A DNA stretch of 64,000 nt from Actinoplanes solisilvae (GTDB taxonomy: Bacteria; Actinomycetota; Actinomycetes; Mycobacteriales; Micromonosporaceae), in the NCBI RefSeq assembly GCF_003999975.1, contig NZ_RJAC01000001.1, positions 1,054,001 through 1,118,000 of the forward strand, read 5' to 3'. The notes below the pieces were generated by a model, which saw nothing but the letters and a program-made list of their open reading frames with translations, made no database searches and was not told the DNA's origin. This document shows, piece after piece, positions 29,701 to 37,873 of this stretch (position 1 is the first letter of the stretch; the number at the start of each line of letters is the position of its first letter). The position numbers and the translations under genes are program-made.

Positions 29701-30290
29701 CCGACCTGAAGATCGAACGCGAATACTGGTCGGCCGAAGAATCACTGGCCCTGCCGATGCTGCACACGGCACACCGGCTGGCGGTGCGGCGCTGCTACGG
29801 CGGATCAATGTCGTCGCGCAAAATGGTGGGGCTGGACGAGGCCCACTTCATGGAGGGCTGGCGGTCCGGGCGTTCCTTCCTGGTACGCCTCGCCCGCGAC
29901 TCTCGTAAGTGGAACCTCGCGGCACTGGTGGCCTCGCAGAACCCGCGCGACATCCTCGGGCTCGACGTGCAGAACCTGGTGTCCACAGTCTTCGTCGGCC
30001 GCATCGCCGAAGACCAAGAGATCGCGTCGGAAGCCCTGCGCCTGCTGCGGGTGCCGGTCCACGACGGATACGAGGCGACGCTGGCCTCACTGTCGCAAGT
30101 GGACACGTCATCGTCGTCGCGGCTCGGATTCCGCGAATTCGTGATGCGAGACGTCGACGGGCGCGTGCAAAAAGTGCGCGTAGACGTGTCGTACGTTGAA
30201 GGCCTGCTGGAGCACCTCGACACGACGCCCGCGGCGGCCAAGGCTCCGCCCACGGCTATTCCGATGTCGCCGTCCGACCTGGAGGTTTGA
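26787..30290 (+). CDS. VirB4-type T4SS ATPase with long Pro-rich N-terminal extension
   Basis: The 1167-residue protein is the energy module of the locus. Residues 1-310 are Pro/Ala/Asp-rich and low in complexity (SPVSAPPSPVSGPPS and similar), ending in a Lys-rich patch (ARQEKKPKQPKPVALRPHK). A VirB4 N-terminal domain follows from about residue 315 (VMELEISEIAGHLTF). The RecA-like core then has Walker A EPGGGKST near 778-785 and Walker B VGLDEAHF near 1016. LVASQNPRDILGLD matches the motif III region of VirB4/HerA ATPases. ATG 26787 follows the previous stop by 34 bases; the ribosome site is weak. The extension is unusual for VirB4 and may dock the ATPase or be a disordered tether. Confidence 0.88.
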   Translation: MSGPFPHGHPRADADAQGRRSNGMRSDGYPPADSGDLEAAEEFVAAPGHGAVGVFQSPQPVRPRNGAVDTTLDIDSPFLDLFGGAAPPAPATPAGESRPDPELDFDYGFDFDDRVTAAPSPAPPSPVSAPPSPVSGPPSAVAGPPVAVSPASDPPFEPPFEDDQEGPSGAWGTPEPVSPFSRAPIGPKADFYQESAADPDVEDWPDFDKWPASPQTAAAPQATPAPATPAPASPALWQTVGGPVPRAPQQAGPVEAYAGPNEPPIEAALPVPAKDRAPAKRREKAPAKPQARNLPARQEKKPKQPKPVALRPHKLKFNDRDPVMELEISEIAGHLTFTQSTVTAWYYLPEVRWAFRPDAEREALLSAISEQYAGLAGFRLHLRRTNRPFPADEWARTVDSFTAKPLPDVRGGTSWSDHLVAAQRHLLSVNHAEGQTYLGVTFARRSLGDTFSERVLRIFGKGTSDGERRKLNRAVEQFDEVLNAFGMRGRRVTPQELEWLLFRSVALCMAPPGPLSPVTNGQWDTGDLLALTEQVERYRTPYGSTVKLVNRMTGEERHVAVLSVGRMEPLEIPEKHEPWMHFHERLPWPMELSSRIDILGSGSSFKNLEHRLRMIRSQQLDYAEHGIDAPPELERLAKRALVIGDEMTTGLPTESARAHGWHRIAVGGATREECMERARRLIQLYSRELRISLQHPKNQDQLAREFIPGEPIANTGYVRRMPVKLLAAALPQAASTVGDRRGDLIGRTAGTCRRPVFLDLHFPMEVRERSGLGVFVAEPGGGKSTLMGALGYLNARRGVQVTLLDPSGPLARLCQMPELRPYSRVLNLTGSEQGTLAPYALIPTPVRSEFATGPSGDREYEIAVSNARAERRMLVQDICSMLVPPQVAKEASTATLLRHAVRQVPAEETSTLDDVVRTLQGLGDDEGRELANLLLDTAEMPLALLFFGSPPQHLLGADAALTVITMAGLRLPDLKIEREYWSAEESLALPMLHTAHRLAVRRCYGGSMSSRKMVGLDEAHFMEGWRSGRSFLVRLARDSRKWNLAALVASQNPRDILGLDVQNLVSTVFVGRIAEDQEIASEALRLLRVPVHDGYEATLASLSQVDTSSSSRLGFREFVMRDVDGRVQKVRVDVSYVEGLLEHLDTTPAAAKAPPTAIPMSPSDLEV

Positions 30291-30291
30291 G

Positions 30292-32280
30292 ATGGTGCGG
30301 CGGGGGTTGGCGCTGCTGACGACAATGTTCGTCATGGTCGTGGCGTCGATCGCATGGGCGGTAGCCGCCCCGCCGGCGTCAGCGGCGCCGGAGCTACCTA
30401 CCCGAGTGCCCGGCGGTGCCTGCAGCGTCGAGGAGTGGGGTCAAGACCTTAAAGGCTGCGTCGACCGCCTTACTGAAGTTACCGAGAGCCGCGCCTCATG
30501 TTTGAAGCCCCCGACGCCGAGTACCCCTGACTCCGGACTGGCCGGATGGTTCGCAGAACGTCCAGAGTCCTCTACAAAACCCGGTCCCCAGGGCCTCTAC
30601 AGCCAGTACGGCTACGCCGGTTACAGCTATAGCACCTATGATCTCGATAGCGGCTGCGCATCCACCGTCGTAGATCCAGACTTCAAGATCGAAACAACAA
30701 TTGCCAACGGCGAATTCATGGTTGCGACCGCCATTGTTGGGGCCTCGAATGCGCTCCGCGAGAGAGCCTGGGAGCCCCAGAGCCTGTGGGGCTGGGCCGA
30801 CACTCTGGTCGATGAGGCAACGAAGGCAGTGTACGAAAAGGTCTTCAGCGTCTTCGGTGTCATCACACTAGGAATTGTCGGCCTCTACCTCATTTGGCGG
30901 TCCCGACAGGCTGACATGGGCGCCGCGACCACAACAGCAGGCTGGGCGATCCTTGTCATGGTCGCCGTCACCGCCATCGCCGCCTGGCCGGTCCGATCTG
31001 CGAACATTGCTGATCAAACGTTGGTCACAACCCTCGGAGTAGTCCACGACGCAGTTGGTCCCCGCGCGCAGAACACTCCGAGTGGGGCCTGTGACGATCC
31101 GACGCCAGGAGCCTGTGACGACAACCGACCCCCTGCGGTGCGCGCTAGTGATACCGCCGCCGAAACGATGCTCTACCGCAACTGGCTGCGTGGAATCCTC
31201 GGCTCAGCCGACAGTGACACCGCAAAAAAGTACGGACGAGCGCTTTACGATGCCCGCTCTCTGACCTGGGAAGAGGCTCAGAAGATCCGCGACAACCCCG
31301 CCACGCGCCCTGGCACGCTAGACGGGAAGCGGGAGCAGTGGAAGAAGGTCGCGGAGCAAATCAAAACCGAGGATCCGGAGGCCTACGAATATCTCCAAGG
31401 CGTCAACGGCATGGATCGCATCGGCGCCGGCTTCATCGCAATGCTCGCCGCGATTATGTTCGCCATGTTCGATCTCACCGCTTCGGTTCTGGTTCTACTC
31501 GGATTCCTCGTGTTCCGATGGGCCGTCATTGCGGCCCCGATTCTGGGAACGATCGGACTCCTCCGCCCGGCAAATTCGGGTATCAAGCGCCTCGGCAATG
31601 CTGTCGTCGCAGCCGTATTCAACATCGCAATCTTCGGTACAGGCGCGGCGATCTATCTTTTCGCCGTCGATCTGATTATGAATACGGCGACGTTGCCGGG
31701 ATGGCTGCAAGTTGTCCTTGTCTGGCTCTGCGGCATGGTCGGCTGGATCCTGCTCAGGCCCTACAGACGCGTCACACAGCTCGGCGGCAAGGACGGCGCG
31801 CGGACGATCGCCACGGGTTCTTGGAGTCGGAAGTTCTTCCGGGATATGCGGGAGGCCTCAAAGTTCGAAGGGGCTGACGCGGACAGGGACCGCGGGCAGG
31901 TCACCGCAAAGGGCGGCCGCACGGTCTACGTTGATCAGGGCAACCTTCGGCCCGAGGCACGGCTCGAAGACCCGGCGCACTCGGCGAACCGTGTCGACCT
32001 GGCCCCGGCGGTAACGGGTGGACGCGAAGGCGGGCCACCGCGAGGAAGGCCAGACGGCAAGGAGTCCGTGCGCGAGGAGCGCTCCACCACCGCAGCCGAG
32101 CCCATGGCTCCCGGACCCACGCCCGCAGGGGCACCAACTCCGAGCCGCGTCCGCCGAACGCCGGGCTGGACCGAGCCGGAGGTTGCCGAGCAGCCTTCAT
32201 CTTACGCCATCTACCGACCTGAGACCGGCAGCACCACCGCGGAGCCCGCCACTCCGCGTATCCGTTCCGAGGCCAAGTGA
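30292..32280 (+). CDS. VirB6/TrbL-like polytopic membrane protein
   Basis: The 662-residue protein begins with a cleavable-looking signal (MVRRGLALLTTMFVMVVAS ... PPASAAP) and a Cys-containing extracytosolic domain of about 150 residues. Spans follow at about 183-230 (VFGVITLGIVGLYLIW, AILVMVAVTAIAAWPV). A cluster of four or five more comes after residue 375 (FIAMLAAIMFAMFDLTAS, FRWAVIAAPILGTIGLL, VVLVWLCGMVGWILL). The final 150 residues are hydrophilic and Pro-rich. This matches VirB6-like channel proteins with soluble arms. GGAGG at 30281-30285 supports ATG 30292. Its codon use is less GC-biased than its neighbours (60 bases at 30661-30720 contain only 28 G+C). Confidence 0.65.
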   Translation: MVRRGLALLTTMFVMVVASIAWAVAAPPASAAPELPTRVPGGACSVEEWGQDLKGCVDRLTEVTESRASCLKPPTPSTPDSGLAGWFAERPESSTKPGPQGLYSQYGYAGYSYSTYDLDSGCASTVVDPDFKIETTIANGEFMVATAIVGASNALRERAWEPQSLWGWADTLVDEATKAVYEKVFSVFGVITLGIVGLYLIWRSRQADMGAATTTAGWAILVMVAVTAIAAWPVRSANIADQTLVTTLGVVHDAVGPRAQNTPSGACDDPTPGACDDNRPPAVRASDTAAETMLYRNWLRGILGSADSDTAKKYGRALYDARSLTWEEAQKIRDNPATRPGTLDGKREQWKKVAEQIKTEDPEAYEYLQGVNGMDRIGAGFIAMLAAIMFAMFDLTASVLVLLGFLVFRWAVIAAPILGTIGLLRPANSGIKRLGNAVVAAVFNIAIFGTGAAIYLFAVDLIMNTATLPGWLQVVLVWLCGMVGWILLRPYRRVTQLGGKDGARTIATGSWSRKFFRDMREASKFEGADADRDRGQVTAKGGRTVYVDQGNLRPEARLEDPAHSANRVDLAPAVTGGREGGPPRGRPDGKESVREERSTTAAEPMAPGPTPAGAPTPSRVRRTPGWTEPEVAEQPSSYAIYRPETGSTTAEPATPRIRSEAK

Positions 32281-32284
32281 TCCT

Positions 32285-32830
32285 ATGCCCCGGACTCTCG
32301 AACTCGGCCTCAACAGAATCTTCCGGTCGCGCTGGGGTGTAGCGATCGTTCTCGGCGTCATCGTTCTTGCCATCGTGGGCGTCGGACGACTCTTCTCTGA
32401 TGGCAACGACTCGCGGCCGTCTCTTGGCGTCGCGTCGCCCGGCCCGACGGTAAGCATCGATCCCAAGCAAGACGACAGCATCATCGACACCGCTCCGCCA
32501 CCGAGCCCGTCAACTCGTCCGGGCCGGGCACAGCCCGAGGCGGTCGCTTATGCCTTTGCGTCCGCCTGGGCCGACCATCGGGACGTCACGCCGAAGGCAT
32601 GGCGCGCGCAGTTATTGCCGAATTCGACCACCAAGCTCGCAGACGATCTCGCCGGCGTCGACCCGGCCGGCGTTCCGGCTGAGCGCGTCATCGGACGACC
32701 TAACCTGATCCCGGTCAGTAAGACCGTGGTGAACGCGGTGGTCACGATGGACACCGGGAAGCTCAGCCTACGGCTCATCTCGCCCGACGGGCACTGGCGA
32801 GTCGACGGCATCGACTGGGAAGCGGCGTGA
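32285..32830 (+). CDS. Single-span membrane protein, VirB8/TcpC-like candidate
   Basis: The 181-residue protein has one transmembrane helix near residues 17-36 (WGVAIVLGVIVLAIVGVG) and a Ser/Pro linker. Its extracytosolic domain of about 100 residues starts QPEAVAYAFASAWADH and ends with strands (LSLRLISPDGHWRVDGIDW), the pattern of an NTF2-like fold used by VirB8 and TcpC. ATG 32285 follows the previous stop by four bases. Its stop overlaps the next start (GTGA). Fold assignment is by eye only. Confidence 0.5.
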   Translation: MPRTLELGLNRIFRSRWGVAIVLGVIVLAIVGVGRLFSDGNDSRPSLGVASPGPTVSIDPKQDDSIIDTAPPPSPSTRPGRAQPEAVAYAFASAWADHRDVTPKAWRAQLLPNSTTKLADDLAGVDPAGVPAERVIGRPNLIPVSKTVVNAVVTMDTGKLSLRLISPDGHWRVDGIDWEAA

Positions 32831-33942
32831 GCGTTCCCCGGCCGAGGAAGATCGTCCTCCTCATCGCCCTGTTGGCGACTCTCGTCTTGCTCTGCTGCGG
32901 TGGAAGCGTTACCGCGTTGCTGGTCGGCGGTCTCGACAAAGAAGACGGTGACTTGAACGTCGCGCTCGGTTGCGGCAAGGGTGGACCGGTCGATCCGGAC
33001 TCGAAGCTGCCGCGGATCCGGCCCTATGGCGGCGACCAGATCCGCAATGCCGCGGTCATCATCAACGTGGGCGCCGATCTCAAACTGCCACCACGGGCCT
33101 GGGTCATCGCGGTCGCCACCTCCATGCAGGAATCAGGTTTGACAAACCTTGGCTACCTCGGCCGGGAGCGCAACGATCACGATTCCCAAGGCCTGTTCCA
33201 GCAGCGACCGAGCGCAGGATGGGGGTCGGTCGCACAGATCCGGGATCCGGTCTACGCCGCAACGAAGTTCTACAGCAAGCTCAAGACTGTCGACGGTTGG
33301 GAGGAAATGTCCCTCACCGACGCAGCGCAGAAGGTGCAGATCAGCGCCTACCCCGACGCCTATGCAAAGCACGAGCCGCTGGCGACACAGATCGTGAACC
33401 AGCTGGCCGATGGCGCGGCCAACGCGGTCGGAAGCTCAACCACGATGGTCTGCGCTTCCGCCGGACAGGTCGCGGCGTCGGGATACACGCTGCCCGTGCC
33501 GGAGTCGGTCGGATCTGGTTTCCGCACCGCGTCCCGCCCGAGCCACCAGGGCGTCGATCTGATCTCCGCGAAACAGACGCCAATCGCCGCAGCGGCCAGC
33601 GGTGTCGTCTCGATGGTGAAATGTGACGAGGACCACCGAGGTCGGCATACCTGCAACGTCGACGGATACCCGGGTAAGGGCGGATGCGGTTGGATGGTGG
33701 AGATCCAGCACGCCGGGAACGTCATGACGAGGTATTGCCACATGGTCACGAGGCCGTTCGTCCGAGAGGGCCAGGAGGTGACGGCCGGCGAGATCATCGG
33801 CCGGGTCGGTAGCAGCGGCAACTCCTCCGGGCCCCACCTGCACTTCGAAGTCCACCGCAATAACGACCGATCCAGCGCAGGTGCTATCGATCCGGTGCAG
33901 TTCATGCGCGGGCAGGGGGCGCCACTGGGAGGCGTCGGATGA
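32827..33942 (+). CDS. Bifunctional cell-wall hydrolase: lytic-transglycosylase-like domain plus M23 endopeptidase
   Basis: The 371-residue protein has an N-terminal membrane anchor (IVLLIALLATLVLLCCGG). A lysozyme-like domain of about 130 residues follows (AVATSMQESGL with Glu102, SQGLFQQRPSAGWG, YAATKFYSKL). The C-terminal domain is a LytM/M23 peptidase with the zinc ligands His240-x3-Asp (SHQGVDL) and His337-Leu-His339 (GPHLHFEVH). It can open the peptidoglycan glycan and peptide, the VirB1/CwlT role in Gram-positive T4SSs. GTG at 32827 overlaps the upstream stop and its stop overlaps the next ATG, so it belongs to the same operon. Confidence 0.87.
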   Translation: MSVPRPRKIVLLIALLATLVLLCCGGSVTALLVGGLDKEDGDLNVALGCGKGGPVDPDSKLPRIRPYGGDQIRNAAVIINVGADLKLPPRAWVIAVATSMQESGLTNLGYLGRERNDHDSQGLFQQRPSAGWGSVAQIRDPVYAATKFYSKLKTVDGWEEMSLTDAAQKVQISAYPDAYAKHEPLATQIVNQLADGAANAVGSSTTMVCASAGQVAASGYTLPVPESVGSGFRTASRPSHQGVDLISAKQTPIAAAASGVVSMVKCDEDHRGRHTCNVDGYPGKGGCGWMVEIQHAGNVMTRYCHMVTRPFVREGQEVTAGEIIGRVGSSGNSSGPHLHFEVHRNNDRSSAGAIDPVQFMRGQGAPLGGVG

Positions 33943-34544
33943 GCGGGGAGTCGATGCCCGACCCGTTCGCCGGCCACCCCGACTGGAAGCTCGATCCTCC
34001 TCGACCGGTAGTGCCGACTCCTGCGATCATGAGCGGACAACTCCGGGGTCGCCGTGTCCTCATCGGGCTACCCGGCCACGGGTGGCGTTCGGATCTCCGT
34101 GCGGACGAAAAGGTCATCCAAGGCAGCCGCACCTATGTGCCTGTCATGCCTGAGGGCGAGTGGTACAGAGCGGAGGCAGAACAGACCGAGATCTTCGCCC
34201 CGCTGGTGCCGGTCGAACGTGTCTGGGTCGAGGAGTATGGGGTGGCGGGGATATCGCTTCCGGACGACGGGGTGACTTCACGCTTGGTGTCACTGGATGA
34301 GCCGCCTCGGCGTGTCCCGGTAGCCGCTCTCGAAGCGGCTTCGCTTTCCGGGCGCCGGGTCGTTCGACTACTCGATGACGGCAGTGAGCAGCGCGAGCTT
34401 CGTGCTGTGACGGAGCTGCACATCAACAAAGAGGGCGACGTTTGCGCCCGCGTTACCAAGGAACTCGACTGGTATCGGTGGGGTTGGAGCGGGCATGCCC
34501 CTAAGACGTTAGAGGTGCTCGTACACCGCCTCTGGGTGGAGTGA
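33939..34544 (+). CDS. Unrecognised soluble protein, last gene of the T4SS-like operon
   Basis: The 201-residue protein has no signal or membrane span. It is rich in beta-type sequence and Trp/Arg (RRVLIGLPGHGWRSDLR, VPVMPEGEWYRAEAEQ, ELDWYRWGWSGHAPK), and no catalytic motif was recognised. ATG 33939 overlaps the hydrolase stop (ATGA), tying it to the operon. It converges on the next gene, with stops directly adjacent. It may be a cargo, chaperone or immunity-type accessory, but nothing in the sequence shows which. Confidence 0.65.
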   Translation: MSGESMPDPFAGHPDWKLDPPRPVVPTPAIMSGQLRGRRVLIGLPGHGWRSDLRADEKVIQGSRTYVPVMPEGEWYRAEAEQTEIFAPLVPVERVWVEEYGVAGISLPDDGVTSRLVSLDEPPRRVPVAALEAASLSGRRVVRLLDDGSEQRELRAVTELHINKEGDVCARVTKELDWYRWGWSGHAPKTLEVLVHRLWVE

Positions 34545-35075
34545 TCAGGATTCCTTGGTGGCGGTACAGACCCGCCAACCGTCCTCGTCAATCACGCCAA
34601 ATGACCATTTCTCGGTTCGCCTACTCGTGGGGCTGCCGTTCGACGAGCCAGCGATGGTGAGATTCGCGCCCACCGACTTCTGCCTCTCATCGACATCAGC
34701 AATAGTTAATGAGCTCCAACTAACGGAAACCTTTACGTGGAAGTTCTTCTCGCGGTCGGCCATCTCGGTGCGTAACGCTTCGACCTCTGCCAGTTTCGCA
34801 CCGGACTTGCAAGTATTGAGAGCCGCTTCCTGGTCGTCGCGGTTTCCGAGATATGAACGTAGGAAGTTGTCTACGACCGCGTCGGGTTCGGCGCGTTCGA
34901 TTTTGGTGTCCTCGTCGTACAGGAGGACTGCTACTCCGACGCCGCCGAGGCAGAGCAGGGTCAGCACCCCGGCGCCCACGGCCAGCCACAACCTCATCCG
35001 ACGGTTGCGGGGCTTCTTCGCCGGGGCGGGCGGCGTCACCGCCGGCGTTGGCGGCGGGGCCGTTGGTCCGGTCAC
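34545..35075 (-). CDS. Single-span protein with NTF2-like extracytosolic domain
   Basis: A Pro-rich cytosolic head (VTGPTAPPPTPAVTPPAP) is followed by a transmembrane helix (LWLAVGAGVLTLLCLGGVGVA). A domain of about 110 residues starts PDAVVDNFLRSYLGNRDDQ and ends FGVIDEDGWRVC, a pattern like lumazine-binding/DUF4878 NTF2 folds. GTG 35075 is chosen because an AGGAG lies just upstream; a GTG at 35120 could add 15 residues. It is the only minus-strand gene between the T4SS-like run and the FtsK-like gene. Function unknown. Confidence 0.6.
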   Translation of the reverse strand: MTGPTAPPPTPAVTPPAPAKKPRNRRMRLWLAVGAGVLTLLCLGGVGVAVLLYDEDTKIERAEPDAVVDNFLRSYLGNRDDQEAALNTCKSGAKLAEVEALRTEMADREKNFHVKVSVSWSSLTIADVDERQKSVGANLTIAGSSNGSPTSRRTEKWSFGVIDEDGWRVCTATKES

Positions 35076-35191
35076 GGGCTCCTGCGGCTGCACACATACG
35101 ACAGTAGTGCCTCCGCACACGTGTCACCCCGACCGCGCCTGGAGCATCCCGCCCGCACGACGCGGACATCGAACCCGCTACCGGGAACGCG

Positions 35192-37873
35192 ATGGCCCGC
35201 CCGGTCTGGGATAAGTTTTATCCGCGCACAGAGGAGGTGACAGCGGTGGTGGATTCGGCTCTGCGGGTCCAGCAGGCTGCCGCTTTGCACAGGCAGGCGG
35301 CTGCCCTCGTCGACGCCGCCTCGACCGTTCTCGACGTCGGCGTGGGCATTCCCGACCCGCTCGAGCAGCACCGTCTGGCCGAGGAGCTGCGGGCCGCGGC
35401 CGGTGCGCTGGCTCCGGGCTGGCTCGGCTCGCCTCTCGACGCGCAGTCGGCGAGCACGCCGCTCGGCGGGGTTTATCCTCCGCAGTTCGTGCGGCTCGGC
35501 GTCGCTCAGCCGCTCGACGACGCTCGTTTTCCCGCTGTCATCCCGCTGCTGGGCACGGGTCATCTGACGATCGATGCCACCGCAACTGATTCCCGTGTGT
35601 TCGGTCTGCTCCGTTCGGTGTTGCTGCGCCTGCTCGCCGCCGCCCCGGCTGGTTCGCTGCTCGTCCGGGCGGTTGACGGCACCGGTGGCGGCGCGGTCTT
35701 CGCCCCGTTCGCCGAGCTTCAGGATGCCGGCCTTCTCTCGCCGCCCGCCACCGACCGGCAGGGTCTGCGCGACGTGCTCGCCGAGGCCGAGAAGTGGCTG
35801 CGCCCGGGTCGTGGGGCCGCCCCTCGGCGCAGCCGTCGCGATCGCATGATGCTGGTGGTCATCGCTAGCCTGCCCGAGCTGACCGAGGGCGAAGAGTTGC
35901 GCCGCATCGCCGCGCTGGCTCAGCAGGGCCCCGAGTCCGGTCTTCATCTGATCGTGGCCGGCTGGCCGCCGCCCCCGTTGACCGCCGAGACCACGCAGGC
36001 GCCTCTGCCGCGCACGACCATGGTTTCCGTCCGTAATCCGTTCGCGGTGATCGGTGATCCGCCCGGTGCCACGTTCGGCTCGAAGCCGGACGTCTCGTGG
36101 ATGAACGCCCCGGTTTTCCTCGACGAGGATCCCCCGTCGCATCTGGTTGCCTCGGTCTGTCGCGAGCTCGCCGCCTACTCGGCCACGGCGACTCAGGTCA
36201 CGCTGGCCGATCTGCTGCCGGAGCCTGGTGAACAGCTGTGGGCGGGCGACGCGGCCGAGGGCTTGAGCACGATCGTCGGCCACGACGGCGACAAGCCGCT
36301 GGCGTTGCGCTTCAACGACCTCACGCCACACTGGATGGTCGCGGGCCGCTCCGGCGCCGGCAAGACCGCCTTCGTGGTCAACGTGCTCTACGGCCTCGCC
36401 GCCCGTTACAGCCCCGCCGAGTTGTCGCTTTACCTGCTCGATTTCAAAGAGGGCGTCACCTTCGCCGAGTTCGTGCCGACCCAGCGCGACCGCACCTGGC
36501 TGCCGCACGCTCGCGCCGTGGGTGTCGAGGCCGACCGCGAGTACGGGCTGGCCGTGCTGCGCGAGCTCAATGCCGAGATGTCCCGCCGGTCCATCGCGTA
36601 CGAGCGGGCCGGTGTCTCGACCCTGGCCGAGTTGCGCGCGGCTGCCGCGGCCGACGGTCTCAAACGTCCGCTGCCGCGCGTCCTCTGCGTGATCGACGAG
36701 TTCCCGGTGCTGCTGGCCGGCACCGACCTGGTGGCGACCGAGGCCGTCGCGCTGCTCGAGTCGCTGGCCCGCACGGGCCGTTCGTGCGGCATCCACCTGA
36801 TCCTGTCGAGTCAGAACGTGGCGTCCGTCGAGGCGCATTACGCGAAGCGTGATTCGTTCTTCGGCCAGTTCCCCGTACGCATCGCGCTGCCCGGCGGCGG
36901 TGACGTGCTCGAGCCGGCCAACGACTCGGCGGCCGGTCTGCCGCTGGGTACGGCGGTGGTGAACACGGCCGGTGGCCTGGGCGGGCCGCGCGGCGCCACC
37001 CGGGGCCACGAACGGGTCATTCGCTTCCCCGACCCGCACGCCGACAACACCCTGCTCAGCGACCTGCGGCACCGGTTGTGGGGCGCGCGCGATCCCGAGT
37101 CGCAGCCGCCGCGGGTCTTCGCCGGCTACGCCCACCAGCACCTCGCCGACGACCCCACCTACCGGGCGGCGCTGGCTGGTCGGGGCGCCATCCCCGCCGC
37201 GCTGGTCGGTCGCCTGCTCGACGTCAACCTGACCACCGCGGCCTTCCCGCTCACCAGCACGCCGGGGCGCCACCTGGCCATCTTCGGGTCGCAGGCGTCG
37301 GCGTCCGAGGTTCTCGACGCGGCCGCTCGCAGTGTGGCCGCGTTCCACCCACCTCGTACGGCGAGGTTCGTCATCGCCTCTCTGGTGGCCGAGGGTGACC
37401 GTCTGGCCGAGGCCCTGACCGCCGAGATCGGTCACCGGCAGGAGGCCGTGCTGGTCGACGTGGCCGGTCTCGCCGCCGAGCTCGACGCCGACCGCCCCGG
37501 TTATCGCGTGGTGTTCGGCATGGACGCGGCAACGTACGGCAGCCTGCCCGGTCTGCCCGCCCTGCTGCGCGACGGCCCGGCCCGCGGGGCCCACCTGCTC
37601 TCGTGGTGGCGTGATCCGCGACGGTTCGCCGACGAGGCGGGCGACCGTGACGCCGTCGACGGCCTGTTGTTCCTCAACGTCCCGCCGGCCGAGGTGACCG
37701 CGATGATCGGCCAGGCCGTCCCGTGGCAGGCGCAGCCGAACCGTGCTCTGCTGCACGACCGGGCGGCTGACCGCACGGTCACCATCGTGCCCTTCCTCGA
37801 TCCGGGTGTGACCGACGTGCAGGGTGCGACCGACGGCCACGGTGTGACCGACGACCAGGGTGGTCCGCGGTGA
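35192..37873 (+). CDS. FtsK/SpoIIIE-type (HerA/FtsK superfamily) ATPase
   Basis: The 893-residue protein has no obvious membrane span. Its N-terminal region of about 370 residues (including FPAVIPLLGTGHLTID and LLRSVLLRLLAAAP) precedes an FtsK core with Walker A AGRSGAGKT (384-392), LYLLDFKEGVTF, Walker B VLCVIDEFPVLL and the HLILSSQN motif. The C-terminus ends in a short degenerate repeat (GVTDVQGATDGHGVTDDQGG). No DNA-reading gamma domain of true FtsK is visible. ATG 35192. It overlaps the next gene (GTGA). Lying next to a T4SS-like operon that lacks VirD4, it could act as the coupling ATPase, as FtsK-like TcpA/ConQ do elsewhere (inference). Confidence 0.85.
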   Translation: MARPVWDKFYPRTEEVTAVVDSALRVQQAAALHRQAAALVDAASTVLDVGVGIPDPLEQHRLAEELRAAAGALAPGWLGSPLDAQSASTPLGGVYPPQFVRLGVAQPLDDARFPAVIPLLGTGHLTIDATATDSRVFGLLRSVLLRLLAAAPAGSLLVRAVDGTGGGAVFAPFAELQDAGLLSPPATDRQGLRDVLAEAEKWLRPGRGAAPRRSRRDRMMLVVIASLPELTEGEELRRIAALAQQGPESGLHLIVAGWPPPPLTAETTQAPLPRTTMVSVRNPFAVIGDPPGATFGSKPDVSWMNAPVFLDEDPPSHLVASVCRELAAYSATATQVTLADLLPEPGEQLWAGDAAEGLSTIVGHDGDKPLALRFNDLTPHWMVAGRSGAGKTAFVVNVLYGLAARYSPAELSLYLLDFKEGVTFAEFVPTQRDRTWLPHARAVGVEADREYGLAVLRELNAEMSRRSIAYERAGVSTLAELRAAAAADGLKRPLPRVLCVIDEFPVLLAGTDLVATEAVALLESLARTGRSCGIHLILSSQNVASVEAHYAKRDSFFGQFPVRIALPGGGDVLEPANDSAAGLPLGTAVVNTAGGLGGPRGATRGHERVIRFPDPHADNTLLSDLRHRLWGARDPESQPPRVFAGYAHQHLADDPTYRAALAGRGAIPAALVGRLLDVNLTTAAFPLTSTPGRHLAIFGSQASASEVLDAAARSVAAFHPPRTARFVIASLVAEGDRLAEALTAEIGHRQEAVLVDVAGLAAELDADRPGYRVVFGMDAATYGSLPGLPALLRDGPARGAHLLSWWRDPRRFADEAGDRDAVDGLLFLNVPPAEVTAMIGQAVPWQAQPNRALLHDRAADRTVTIVPFLDPGVTDVQGATDGHGVTDDQGGPR

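Noticed and set aside
35072..37840. A 922-codon open frame opposite the FtsK-like gene
   Set aside because: Composition (His/Arg/Gly/Val repeats without motifs) is typical of antisense frames in GC-rich DNA; the plus-strand ATPase has clear Walker motifs.
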